A DNA stretch of 64,000 nt from Dactylonectria macrodidyma (Eukaryota; Ascomycota; Sordariomycetes; Hypocreales; Nectriaceae): positions 1,116,001 to 1,180,000 of the forward strand of contig JAGMUV010000005.1 of NCBI GenBank assembly GCA_020744425.1, in the 5' to 3' direction. The notes beneath the pieces are model-generated. The model saw only the letters and a program-made list of their open reading frames with translations. It had not been told where the DNA came from and did no database searches. How positions within the stretch are numbered: position 1 is the stretch's first letter; each line of letters opens with the position of its first letter. This document shows, piece after piece, positions 11,714-22,592 of the stretch. Position numbers and translations under genes: made by a program.

Positions 11714-12923
11714 ATGACGACCAAAGTATTTCTGTAAGCCTCTAGACCCAAGCCCTTGCACATGAAGATGACTTGACAAGTTTATAGGACTGGCGCTACC
11801 GGTATTTGTACCTCTAGCCATCAGTCTGCATCATCACTGACCTTGTCAAGGCTTCATCGGCGGCGCTGTCCTCGCTCAGCTACATGACGCTCACCCAGAC
11901 TACGATTTCACACTCTTCGTTCGCAACGAGGAGCGCGGTAAGCCCATTGCCGCCAAATATCCGGACGTCTCGTTTGTCTACGGCAACCTCGACGACTCCG
12001 ATGTCATAGAAAAGGCGGCGGCTGAGGCCGACGTTGTCATCCGTTAGTCAGGCCCGTCATCTCGGGATGTGCCAAATTGATATCGTTGTTTAGACACTGC
12101 CAATTCCGCCGACGATGCTCCGTCTGCTAAAGCAATTGCCAAAGGCATCGCCGCAGGACACACGGCCGAAAAGCCTGGATACTGGATCCATCTGTCGGGC
12201 ACTGGAATTTTGACTTGGTACGATAGCGAGCACAAGCGTTTTGGCGAGGGCCCAGTACCAGAGGAGACGTACAACGACCTCGAAGGCATAGATCGCCTTC
12301 TTAACCTACCAGACAACGCTCCACATCGAGATATCGACAAGATTGTCCAGGCCGCCAGCTCTGATGCAGTCAAGATTCTCATCGTTGGTCCTCCTACGAT
12401 CTACGGAACTGGCCGTGGACTTGTCAACAGCCGCAGCGTCCAGGTCCCCAACCTAGCTCGTGCGACGCTTCAATTTGGGTACGCTCCAGTCGTTGGTAGT
12501 GGCAAGACGGAGTGGGACAATGTACACATCGACGACCTCGCCAACCTTTTCGTCAAGTTCGTCGAGGCCTCGCAAGATCCGTCTAAGCGCGACAACCCGG
12601 AGATCTTTGGCCGCAACGGTTACTTCTTCGCCCGGCAGGGTTCACACAAGTGGTCCGACGTCGCCACGTGGATCGCGGAGGAGGCGAGTCGGCGCGGATA
12701 CGCCCCGGGGCTGACCACCAAGTCGGTCCCGCAGGAGGAGGTGACCGGGACGGGGCTTGTCTCGTCGGCGACGTGGGGAGCAAACTCGAAGGGAGAAGCG
12801 GAGCGGGCGAAGAAGTACCTCGGATGGGAGCCGACTGCGGTAGATTTGAGGGAAACCATTGCTGAAGCCGTGGAGATTGAAGCCAGGGCTCTAGGGTTGA
12901 CTCCAAAGGATGCTAAGTCTTGA
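11714..12923 (+). CDS. NAD(P)-binding SDR / NAD-dependent epimerase-like protein, 351 aa
   Basis: Four exons: 11714-11733, 11788-11801 (only 14 nt), 11851-12042 and 12094-12923; together 1056 coding nt with every phase matching. The N-terminus MTTKVFLTGATGFIGG is the Rossmann dinucleotide-binding glycine motif TGxxGxxG, assembled from the first three exons. An acidic segment, YGNLDDSDVIEKA, is typical of NmrA-like/extended atypical SDRs. WIHLSGTGILTW and an IYGTGRG segment follow, with a C-terminal helical substrate lobe. Family role: NAD(P)-dependent oxidoreductase or epimerase-type chemistry in the cytosol; the substrate cannot be read. The Tyr of IYGTGRG is not in a standard YxxxK, so a regulatory NAD(P)-sensor role is possible. 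Confidence 0.9.
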
Positions 12924-14174
12924 GAGTCTACATTTGGCTTGTCCCGGGAATTATGGCTCGAATGGCGTCCTGCAGAGAGCGTGCGATGGATGGATGGAAG
13001 ACTCAATCAACTGATTACCTGGTTTTCTGATAGTATCATGAAACCCTCTTTGCTTGGTTGATCATGACGTGTTAGTTCGTTCACATCACAAGACGGTTCT
13101 AAACATCTGAAGCTAATAATCCCGAGAAACACATTCGTAGTGAAGGCAAATGCTTGTAACGACTGACTAGCCAAAGAATCACGAATCATACAGCAACTTC
13201 GATTGTCATTCAAAAACTCAATGTGAGCCTTCATCATGACACACAGGGACAAGGGTATTGGCTGGGTGGGCAGTGCCGTCCTCACGGGGTGACCCTCCGA
13301 AGGCGGCAACGGCGGGTACCCAACCAGCATAGTGCCGAGTCGGCGTTGCCGTCACCGTTAGCCGGGTCTTTTGTTTAGGTTGTTAGGCGGAGAGAAAATT
13401 CGTTCAACGGGCTCTCGAGTCAGGACAGGCCTCCCGTTGCCACGGCCGGGGCAGAGAGTGTGTTGTTGAAGCGCTTGACTAGGTCGAATATGTTTTATTT
13501 TTCACTCAGGTTGGACAATGCCTTGCGTCTGTGATATGCCGGGGAAGTACACCTTGCCCACTGATCAGCATCCCTTGCGCATTGTGAGTGGCATGCCTTG
13601 AAGACTGGACTGTTCCGAGGCCCAGTCACGAGTCTCAGGGCTCCAACCTCAGCACCAGCCACACGAATGCACAAAATCCATCCTGCCTCAGAAAATGGGT
13701 CGGACCTGAGGAACGGAGGTACCCATGACGGCAATAGTAAAAGTGGCGGGCAGCAATGCAACATTGCTCCCTGAAAATTAGCCCAAGCCAATGCGGCGGC
13801 AACAAGATCCCGTCAGGCTTAGAATCAGCGCGTCTCCCATTTCTCGCTCGCATCCCGAAGACGGTCGCCCCGGCGCACGCCCCAATTCGAGCCCGACGTC
13901 GCCATGACAAGGAAAAAAGAACTGGAGCCGCGAAGAGTCTTGAAAAAAAAACTCAGGCGAGGGGCGATACCAAAAGAGGCTTAGTGGAGGGGATCGGTCG
14001 TGACCCACCTTTGCTGACCCCACTCGGCAGAAAAAGTTCAGTTCACAGGTCCCCCGAAATTTATTATCAGGACCCTTCACAAAATCTGGTTGGGAGAATT
14101 TCTTTCACTGAACCCCACGTTCCTCTTTCCTTCCTCATCCTTCTCTTCCACCAAAAGCCACGCAAAAAATCAAG
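12924..14174. other. Intergenic, SSB1 promoter region
   Basis: 3' flank of the SDR gene and a long upstream region of SSB1. The last 100 bases are CT-rich (leader-like) before the ATG at 14175. Frames on both strands overlap and are not convincing. Confidence 0.55.
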
Positions 14175-15158
14175 ATGGCGGACGAACTGTATGACGGTGC
14201 CATTGGCATTGATTTGGGTGAGTCTTGACATTATCCTATGCCTTCGATTCCCTTTACTTGATGCTGTCCGCGAGCGCCGGCCTCCTAGTCGTCGTCAGAC
14301 GGCATCGAGGAGGGGAAATTCGTTGAAGAAAAAAAAAAAAATCATTATCCAACCACCACACGCCACAAGCATCAACATTTGCTAACCACGGCCTGCAACA
14401 GGTACTACCTACTCCTGCGTTGCTATCTACGAAGGTACCAATGTCGAGATCATCGCCAACGAGCAGGGTTCTTTCACCACCCCTTCTTTCGTTTCCTTCA
14501 CTGAGAAGGAGCGTCTGATTGGTGAGGCCGCCAAGAACAATGCTGCCATGAACCCCCGGAATACCGTCTTCGATGCCAAGTGAGTTTTTTCCACTGTTGC
14601 GCCCGATATCTGTGATAGCCTCAAATTCTGACCGTAATTTTTTTTTAATCCTCTAGGCGTCTCATCGGTCGCCGCTTCGATGACCCCACCGTCAAGAAGG
14701 ACATCGAGTCTTGGCCCTTCACCATCATCGATGATGCTGGCAACCCCCGTATCGAGGTCGACTACCTCGGCGAGAAGAAGACCTTCTCTGCCCAGGAGAT
14801 TTCCTCCATGGTTCTCGTCAAGGTAAGATTCTCTGCTCACAACGCAAAACGCACTGCCCGCCATCCCACCATCCCACTTCACTTCCCCGCCCCCGCACTA
14901 GCGAGAAGCTGAGCAGACTCTGACCCCCGCTACAGATGAAGGAGATTGCCGAGACCAAACTCGGCAAGAAGGTCGAGAAGGCCGTCATCACTGTCCCTGC
15001 CTACTTCAACGACAACCAGCGACAGGCCACCAAGGACGCCGGTTCCATCGCCGGTCTCAACGTCCTCCGTATCATCAACGAGCCCACTGCTGCCGCTATC
15101 GCCTATGGTCTCGGTGCTGGTAAGTCCGAGAAGGAGCGCAACGTCCTGATCTACGATC

Positions 15159-15189
<31 letters not shown>

Positions 15190-16810
15190 CAACATTCAGG
15201 GTGGTGTCTTCACTGTCAAGGCCACCGCTGGTGACACCCACTTGGGTGGTCAGGATTTCGACACCAACCTCCTTGAGCACTGCAAGAAGGAGTTCTCCCG
15301 CAAGACCAAGAAGGATCTCTCCGGAGATGCCCGTGCCCTCCGTCGTCTCCGAACTGCTTGCGAGCGTGCCAAGCGTACCCTCTCCAGTGGTGCTCAGGCC
15401 ACCATTGAGATTGACTCTCTCTTCGATGGCGAGGACTTCACCATGTCCATCACCCGTGCCCGTTTCGAGGACCTCAACGCCAAGGCCTTCTCCGGTACCA
15501 TCGAGCCCGTTGCTCAGGTCCTCAAGGACTCTGGCATGGCCAAGAGCGGTGTTGACGAGATTGTCCTGGTTGGTGGTTCTACCCGTATCCCCAAGATCCA
15601 GAAGCTTCTGTCCGAGTTTTTCGACGGCAAGAAGCTCGAGAAGTCCATCAACCCCGATGAGGCTGTTGCCTACGGTGCCGCTGTCCAGGCTGGTATCCTC
15701 TCTGGAAAGGCCACCTCCGCCGAGACCGCCGACCTCCTCCTCCTCGATGTCGTTCCCCTGTCTCTGGGTGTCGCCATGGAGGGCAACATCTTTGCTCCCG
15801 TTGTCCCCCGTGGACAGACTGTCCCTACGATCAAGAAGGTAATTATTCTTCATTTTTTGCGATTTTGTTTATCTTTATTGTTTTGCATTCCGGCTCCCTA
15901 TGTTACTGCTACCCCTTATTTATCCCCTCACTTATCCTCTCATTTATGTCCTTATTTATCATCCATTCATGTCCTTGTTTGCGTCCTCATTTATCCCCTC
16001 ATTCATGCCATTATTTATCCCCTCATTCATACCCTTGTTTATCCCCATATACTGTCTAATTTTGCTTCCCCTTTATGTTCCGTCTTACAGTCTTTCCCGT
16101 TCCTTGCTTTCGGCTTTTCCAACAGTTACTGACATGATTTAAACAGCGAACATTCACTACAGTGGCTGATAACCAACAAACGGTAAGTCGACCTCCCCCA
16201 ACGATCACATGACTTTGCTTCTGACATGGCGTTTAGGTCCAATTCCCTGTTTTCCAGGGCGAGCGTGTCAACTGCGAGGACAACACCTCCTTGGGTGAAT
16301 TCACCCTGGCTCCCATTCCCCCTATGAGGGCTGGTGAGGCCGTCCTCGAGGTTGTCTTCGAGGTCGACGTCAACGGTATTCTTAAGGTCACTGCCACTGA
16401 GAAGACCTCTGGCCGCTCTGCCAACATCACCATTGCCAACTCTGTCGGCAAGCTCTCCACCGGTGAGATCGAGAAGATGATCAGCGGTATGGCCTTCTAC
16501 ACCACCAACGTCGATGAATGATTTCAACTAACTGGAAATAGATGCCGAGGCCTTCAAGTCCAACGATGAGGCTTTCAGCAAGAGATTCGAGGCTAAGCAG
16601 CAGCTCGAGTCCTACATCGGCCGTGTCGAGGAGATTGTCTCTGACCCCACTCTGTCTCTCAAGCTCAAGCGCGGCCAGAAGGAGAAGATCGAGAGCAGCA
16701 TCAGCGAGGCTATGGCTACTCTGGAGCTCACCGACGCTTCCGCTGAGGACCTCAAGAAGCAGGAGCTGGGACTCAAGCGCCTGGTTACCAAGGCCATGTC
16801 CTCCCGATAA
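14175..16810 (+). CDS. SSB1: Ribosome-associated Hsp70 chaperone Ssb type, 614 aa
   Basis: Seven exons: 14175-14217, 14402-14579, 14657-14822, 14936-15838, 16147-16182, 16237-16486 and 16542-16810; 1845 coding nt, all junctions GT-AG. The protein binds nascent chains on translating ribosomes with the RAC co-chaperones and folds them using ATP. Hsp70 signatures are present: [13 protein letters not shown] at residues 9-21, [13 protein letters not shown], and [13 protein letters not shown]. The substrate-binding domain follows. The C-terminus ends VTKAMSSR with no EEVD (cytosolic Ssa) and no HDEL (BiP), and the total length is that of Ssb. Intron 4 (308 nt) is unusually long and holds a pyrimidine-rich repeat. 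Exon 5 is only 36 nt. Confidence 0.97.
15912..16048 (+). repeat. Pyrimidine-rich minisatellite inside SSB1 intron 4
   Basis: About six degenerate copies of a 20-24 nt unit resembling TTTATCCCCTCATTCATGCC. Nearly all of the long intron is made of it. It is absent from the other introns. Confidence 0.7.
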
Positions 16811-17780
16811 ATGCATTCGGGTCTTGGCCATGTAGGTTAGGGGACGACGGGTGGCAAAGTTAGGCTGCCCCGGGTCGCGGGCCGCCGCGGCTCGTTAGGC
16901 CCAGAGGATGGGTTGAGGCCACCGGCTGAGGTGATTTCTTTTTTCGATCTACGTTAATTCGGACAAGGAAGTACCGAGGCATGAAAAGTTCTGCATGTTT
17001 GTGTGTTCATGACTCCTCGACAGTGACGCTGACCTACGCTGGGCCGTCATGCAGGTATGAGCGATGAATGGATAGTGGGCAAATGGACGCGGGCTCGCTG
17101 GGCCAGAGCCCTATGAGTGGGACGACGGCCTGTGAATTTAAGCATAGACTTGGTAGAATGGAAAATACGGAATGAAGCCTTTTTTACCAAATGATAGTAC
17201 TCACAACTTATCTGGTGCATAGTGATGACATGCGTGGTGATGATGATGCCGAGAGTGTGGTGAGTGAAGACAGAAGTTCTCAGCTAAGATACAGCTGATT
17301 TTACCAGATAGCTCAGTAGACAGCAGGCGGGTGCTCTCCGAGCAGCACTGTTACATACACGTGGGCCAAGAGTCTCTGTATATTGCTACGTGAAGACCGC
17401 AAACTATAGAGCATGTATTTTAAAGAAACTGCCTTTGGGTACCTCGTATGAAAAGAATATCGCTTTTCTATCTACACAACCTTCAATCACATGAACTCAA
17501 TTCTCCAGCCACTTGGTAGCACAATATAGTCACTATAGTCAATTAGTATCAAGGCCTCAGTCACAAGTCCATCATCAGACTTAGCATTGGCATTAGTCTT
17601 TCTCTTACGCTAGTGAGTCACTTAACTTCGGTTTAGTTATTTCAATAGCACTTACAGCAGAGGAACGAGATGGTACGTCCAGAGAGCAGACAAAGACTCT
17701 TCCTCTTAGGCGTGTGGCCACTACACCAGCTACCTAGATATCACGGTCACCATCACAGATCACTCAAATACAGTCATATT
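16811..17780. other. SSB1 3' flank and gene-free sequence
   Basis: GC-rich directly after the SSB1 stop, then AT-richer from 17150. No coding signal. This marks the start of the accessory-like stretch. Confidence 0.5.
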
Positions 17781-17783
17781 GAC

Positions 17784-17965
17784 TTATGAAGGTTCTAATT
17801 GGCCGTTTTGCGTGACTTGCCGCGCGTTCTTGTGCTTCAAGGAGTATACCATGGGCGAGTTGAAGCCGCACGAGTTGTATGCCATCAGCTCCCTGATCAG
17901 GTAGCTGGTGTCGAGCGCAAAGTTCTTTTTTTCGATCGCTGGGTTGGTCCGCTGCTCGCATAAGT
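17784..17965 (-). pseudogene. Orphan exon-like fragment, unknown family
   Basis: A minus-strand frame of about 60 codons reads like real protein (AIEKKNFALDTSYLIRELMA, then CGFNSPMVYSLKHKN) and ends at TAA 17786-17784. Upstream the frame meets a stop near 18015, and no start or partner exon is evident. Codon use is GC-rich and unlike the AT-rich surroundings, so it is probably a relic of a larger gene. Family not recognised. Confidence 0.35.
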
Positions 17966-18423
17966 AATTTCTTGTTCCTTCTCGTTCCCCCCTGTTTCGC
18001 TACTCTGGCTTGTCAACAGCTTGCTAACGTCTGAGACTAACTAGTATGTCGAAACCTAAGCCCTAGCCCAAGACTCAAACGACACGGCGACCAGACAGAC
18101 GGCCTATATTTATTCCCTGTTTTGCCTCTCACGCACCGTATTTCCGCTAGTTAACGCCTATACCACTCTGTCTCATCTTTTACTCTCTGCTAAGGCAGAG
18201 GATTAGGAGCAGAGTGACGGTGGCCCTAGCACCCAGCTTCTGACCGAGGTGCGTTTTTCTTCTTCTTCGAGGCAGTACTCCGTACAAGGAAGACTCTATA
18301 ATAACCCTTGGCTGTTTGTAGATCAATGCTGCAAAGGACCCTGGATTCAAAGAAGCTGATCGAGACGAAAACAATGTGCAGTTGCCCCGCAAATCATCCC
18401 GCATTCCAAACACCAATTTTTTC

Positions 18424-18505
18424 TTCATCGCCTCGTGCCATGAGCAAACGGGAGTCAATATGCACCCTAGCTCCAAGTTGACTACAGTAGTGGCTATCAT
18501 TCTTA
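18424..18505 (+). repeat. Degenerate direct repeat X, copy 1
   Basis: Shares the core TAGCTCCAAGTTGAC and extended similarity on both sides with 19043-19130. In frame, both copies encode a hydrophobic start (SSKLTTVVAIIL here, SSKLTAAMAVLL there), so they may be relics of one short secreted-type gene. Confidence 0.5.
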
Positions 18506-18682
18506 CCTACTCGAAAGAAGCTCATCCTCGCACTGCGATTAAAAAGATAGGCTTATTAACAGTGGAAGCAGGACTTTCATCGGAAGCAGGCTGTGCTCTA
18601 TTTCAACCCCGATGGATATAGAACTCTACTGACATCCAATGTAGGAGCTAATCTCTATGTCCTTCCCCTCACGTAAATAACT

Positions 18683-18772
18683 GATAGGGAAGCTAAGGCA
18701 TCGCATTAACCCCAAATCCTGATATAATAAGCGCTATCATCATCTAACCTAGCTACCTCAACCCTGGCACCA
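18683..18772 (+). repeat. 90-bp direct repeat Y, copy 1
   Basis: Aligns without gaps to 18840-18929. Most differences are C/T or A/G, with this copy the more AT-rich, as RIP would leave it. Confidence 0.6.
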
Positions 18773-18839
18773 TAAAAGCTCGGGCGTGTCACCTCCCCAG
18801 TCAGAAACTCCTGCGTTTAACATGTCCACCTCCGAGGAT

Positions 18840-18929
18840 GATAGGGAAGTTGAGGCATCGCGTCAACCCTGAAGCCAGATAAGACAAGCGCTGTTATCAT
18901 CCAGCCCAGCTCTTTCAACCCGGCACCAC
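18840..18929 (+). repeat. 90-bp direct repeat Y, copy 2
   Basis: The GC-richer partner of 18683-18772; both begin GATAGGGAAG. Confidence 0.6.
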
Positions 18930-19042
18930 AATGCTACCCCGGGTTAATCTCAAGTTATATCTGTTCGCCGAATTTTCCAACTTGGAAACCCCTCACACCG
19001 TTCTCGATCCACTGGATGACATGCCTGTACTGAAAGAGGCAT

Positions 19043-19130
19043 CCATTCGCCTCAGTGATGCGCTGCAAGGAAACGAGAGTCAAGATGCCGCTTAGCTCCA
19101 AGTTGACAGCAGCAATGGCTGTCCTTCTGA
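19043..19130 (+). repeat. Degenerate direct repeat X, copy 2
   Basis: Partner of 18424-18505. The ATG at 19085 opens a 32-codon frame, MPLSSKLTAAMAVLLMMNYI and so on: a signal-anchor-like hydrophobic peptide that stops at once. It may be the first exon of a lost secreted-protein gene. Confidence 0.4.
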
Positions 19131-19393
19131 TGATGAATTATATCCTCCTTCTATGCGGTCTCTTTTTTGGTGGAATACTTTGATTTGCTTTTAGCTAAAA
19201 AGCTGGCGAGTTAACTACGGAACAGACCCTAACTGAGAGGTAAAGACTAAAATTGCCGTCCCTTTCCGAGCGAAGCAGAGCCCGACACCTTAGTCATAGT
19301 CCAATCATCCCGACGTTGTTATTGTTCTTACTTGTTTGAGCTACTGCTACGGTGGACTTGGGTTTGACAACATTTTGGCTGCCCTAGAGCTAC

Positions 19394-19711
19394 TCAAACT
19401 GTCTGATGACATGGATTTTGAATATCGAGCTTGGGTTGAAACCGTGGACTCCCCCCCTTGGGCTTCATAGGCTTCACTGGCAGATCGTCGTTGTCGTTGT
19501 CAGTCCATAGGATTCTTTCGGGGAACTCGACCTCGAGTTTTCTCTTTCGCGTGCTTTTATCAATTGGGTCGAAGTCTTCATCGTACCTAAAGAATGCGAA
19601 GCGTGACAGCCATCTATACGCCTGGCTTTTTGCGTCAGAAGACCCGTAAACATGAGTCTCTCCAAGGTCGTAAATACGGTACATCCCGTGAAACAGACAA
19701 GACGATGCCAA
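19394..19711 (-). pseudogene. Fragment of an unknown protein (about 100 codons)
   Basis: The reading frame contains a protein-like stretch (SQAYRWLSRFAFFRYDEDFD, then a basic-acidic tail). There is no ATG-led gene context and it overlaps a repeated region. Family not recognised. It could be a small gene with unseen exons or a relic. Confidence 0.3.
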
Positions 19712-19733
19712 TAGTTGACTACTATTCCAGCCG

Positions 19734-19911
19734 GAGCGACGACAGAATCAACATTGACAGTAGCATCATATTTCTGTCATTTGATTATCGAAGCGGAACG
19801 CAATCGCGACTCGGAACATCCAGAGAGCGAGACGACAGAACTAATATTAGTAGTTCTCATCTCTTTCCATCGCCTGATTGCCGGAGCGGAGCGCAATCTC
19901 TACTCGGAATA
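19734..19911 (+). repeat. Two ~88-bp degenerate tandem repeats
   Basis: Units at about 19734-19818 and 19825-19911 both run from GAGCGA(GA)CGACAGAA to GCGCAATC...CTCGGAA. In frame they give paired segments containing EAERNRDSEH and GAERNLYSEY. Confidence 0.55.
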
Positions 19912-20089
19912 CACGCTCGACGACGAGCCTGAGTTCACTCAGGCGTGAGGCATGCAGAGAATATGTTAACCAACATGAGTTTGCAAGTTCAGCTTCATTT
20001 GGTCGCATGAGCGCCTAGTTAGGCACAATGACGTCCGCAAGGCCGCCTTCATCGCCCTCAGAGCCTTTCCAGCATTCGACATTCCTATG

Positions 20090-20168
20090 ACACTCAACTT
20101 CACATGACTGATGCCATCAAGATTTTCACTGCCTAGCTTCGCCGCAGGGGAAAACACGGACAGGGGCA
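20090..20168 (+). repeat. Degenerate direct repeat Z, copy 1
   Basis: Matches 20578-20657: the core CTGATGCCATC(C)A(A)GA is followed by a colinear CACTGCC/CGCTGCC stretch, with substitutions throughout. Confidence 0.45.
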
Positions 20169-20577
20169 GCACTGTTTCCACCTCATCCGAAACCTCAGAT
20201 TCCACCTCGGACAGATTTCCAAAATGAACCTGACACTGAGTCTCAAGACTGCAGATGACGGCGACGCCTCAGATAGGGGTTCGTAAGCACAGTTACGATC
20301 GAAGAAGAAGAAAAAGGTGCAACCAAAGGCGAAGTCGTCTAGCAAGAGGAACGCCCCGAAAATATTCAAAACTGCTCGTGAATCTGTTACAGACCCTCAC
20401 AAGACTGAAGATTTCAATGACAGTAAGAAACGAAAATGAGAAGCTGAAATCGAAGGCCCGCCAAAGCCAAGAAGCCCTCCAAGAAGCCCTTTAAGCAATC
20501 CGCGCATTGACGAGTCTACATAGACTCTGTTTCTGCCACCTTATGATCGAAGTTGAGCGCAATCGCTCTTCGAATGA

Positions 20578-20657
20578 CAACTCGAATACAGATGGCTGAT
20601 GCCATCCAGAAGTTCGCTGCCCAGCCTGGCCGACAAGGAAACACACGAGCAGGAGCC
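20578..20657 (+). repeat. Degenerate direct repeat Z, copy 2
   Basis: Partner of 20090-20168. It lies about 490 bases away in the same orientation, with a basic coding-like stretch (KKKKKVQPKAKSSSKRNAPK) between the copies at about 20300-20360. Confidence 0.45.
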
Positions 20658-21717
20658 GTAAAAATCTTTAGACCTTCACGATCCGCTTGCCCTGCGGTAT
20701 CAACTCAGCCAATTGCGGTCATCATGATGTCACGTTTAACATGTTACGCAGTCGCATTCCTCTGCATATTGCCGCCCCAATCCCTCCCTCCCTCCGCACC
20801 ACCGAACACTACGCCTTGTCTCACAGAGCATGGTTCTGTGCAGCTTTATTGGCCGGAAGAATTCTAACGTATCATATCTACAGTCCTACGACGACAGGCA
20901 TCGATTGCCCTACGGCCGAGCTAGGGGTAGACCCTAATGCTGAATTGCAGTTGGAGGTGGCCAAGACAGCTGACGAAGGCTCGATCCGTCACACACTCTC
21001 CTTCACAGCGAACGTCAATCAAGAATCACCGACTTGTTTTCCTCCGCTCGTGCACTGAAGCCCGCTTCCTCGAGCCAGCTTCTTCGAGCCAGCTTCCTCG
21101 GTCTCCCAAAGTACAGTTGGGAGAAGATCTACGATGAGTCCAACGTTTGGTAGCGAGAACTTCATTAACCTCGACTCCTGGATGGCCTTGACTTCTAGCT
21201 AGTGGCGGAAACATGAATACAGGCACGTGTACGGCACATTGGCCGACTATAATTTATACTTACTCTGCGCACATCGCCGAAGCTGACCGTGGTGGCATCG
21301 AAAAACCATTCCCTGCGGCACCTGTTTGGACTAGGTCCCGCCTCATCCATAACCAAGTCCGCCTTGACTCCGCGTCAATCCAAGTTGTATTTATTCGCAG
21401 GCCAACTCGCACAGATTAAAGGGTACAGTCAGATCAAGTTTACATACAAATCATATAAAGGAGCGAACGAAACTCTCTCTCTTCTACGTGCTGGGCTGCT
21501 TTCAGTTACCTGTGCCTGCGCAGTGAATCACATCCGCCGCCACCGAATCATGTAGGCTGTTTGATGATGATTCTTCTAGCCTCAGTGCGTTTGGGACGTA
21601 TCCTCAGGCTTCAAATCTTACCCTAGGTTTTTTATTTAATCTTCTCTTCTCCGTCCTCTTCTTCTTTTCTCTTCCTTAAGCAGCAGCAGCAATAACAGCA
21701 GTAGCACCAACGACACC
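20658..21717. other. Gene-free sequence upstream of the 21.7-kb gene
   Basis: No supported gene. The last 70 bases are a CT-rich tract plus CAGCAGCAGC and CAACGACACC before the ATG, a typical leader. Confidence 0.5.
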
Positions 21718-22552
21718 ATGGTATGTATGCTCCGTGTCATTGATTGTCTTATTCTTTTAGTATTTCACATGCTCACTAATTCGCTGTTATAGCCTTCCAT
21801 CAAAGAAACGAAGAAGGAAAAGGTTGCCAAATCGGCGAAGAAGACCCATGCGAGCACTGCTCATGTAAGTTTACAGACAAGCATTCAATTCATACGCTCA
21901 TTAATTAGTTATCATAGGAGCTCAAGAAGAAGATCAAGACCATCAAAGCCCTGATGAAGAAGAGGGCCAAGACAAACGCAAATAATGCTCAGGCAAGTTC
22001 ATAAGGAGCATTCGTTCTATTGGTGATATATGCTGACTTGAATGTAGGATACCTCTACTGTCCAGGAAGCTGCAAACAACGCATTTGACCCACCTTATGA
22101 GGGCTGCGTCGCATCAGCCATCGCTGGAAAGGGGCGCTTCCAGCTCTGTGTTACTGTGGAAGGACGGTCCATCCGATGCAAGCGCTGCAAGGACTCGGGG
22201 CATGCGTGGAGGCCATGGTATGCTCCATTAGTTATGCCAGTGCATACCATTTGCTAACTCTATGCTAGCCACCCTGTTATGGTGCCCTTGGCCCGGTGCC
22301 TGGTGAAGGCGTTCGAAAATGGCGATAAAGATGTAAGTGCGCAAACCCCAGTGCATGTGGAATCGCGGAACTAATGTATCATAGCTGGCCATACGCCTGA
22401 GGGCTGCGCTCAAGGTTCAGAGGGAGATGCTGCAACACGAGCCAGAAATCATGGGTCATGGAAGCGCTGTCGAGAGTTCTGGAGGGGAAGACGCTGCCCG
22501 GAAAGCCAAGATTTGCTCCCTGATGAAGCGTGCTTCGGATTTGATGGACTAA
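21718..22552 (+). CDS. Small cysteine-containing protein of unknown function, 183 aa, six exons
   Basis: Exons 21718-21720 (the ATG alone), 21793-21864, 21918-21992, 22048-22217, 22269-22332 and 22385-22552; 552 coding nt. The third intron begins AG|GCAAGT, a GC-AG intron with branch GCTGAC; the others are GT-AG. The N-terminus is Lys-rich and helical (KETKKEKVAKSAKK, ELKKKIKTIKALMKKRAK). The middle has a compact Cys/His segment, RCKRCKDSGHAWRPCHPV, which could bind zinc (CxxC plus HxxxPCH). The C-terminus is helical. No signal peptide or membrane segment. The high density of short introns with exact frames argues for a functional gene despite the repeat-rich setting. A nucleic-acid role is plausible from charge only. 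Family not recognised. Confidence 0.75.
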
Positions 22553-22592
22553 ATGTCCATCCGGATTTCATTAGGTGGTACGTATGATACCA

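Noticed and set aside
14930..15853. 307-codon antisense frame across SSB1 exon 4
   Set aside because: A well-known artefact: Hsp70 codon bias leaves long open frames on the opposite strand. There is no domain or independent gene structure.
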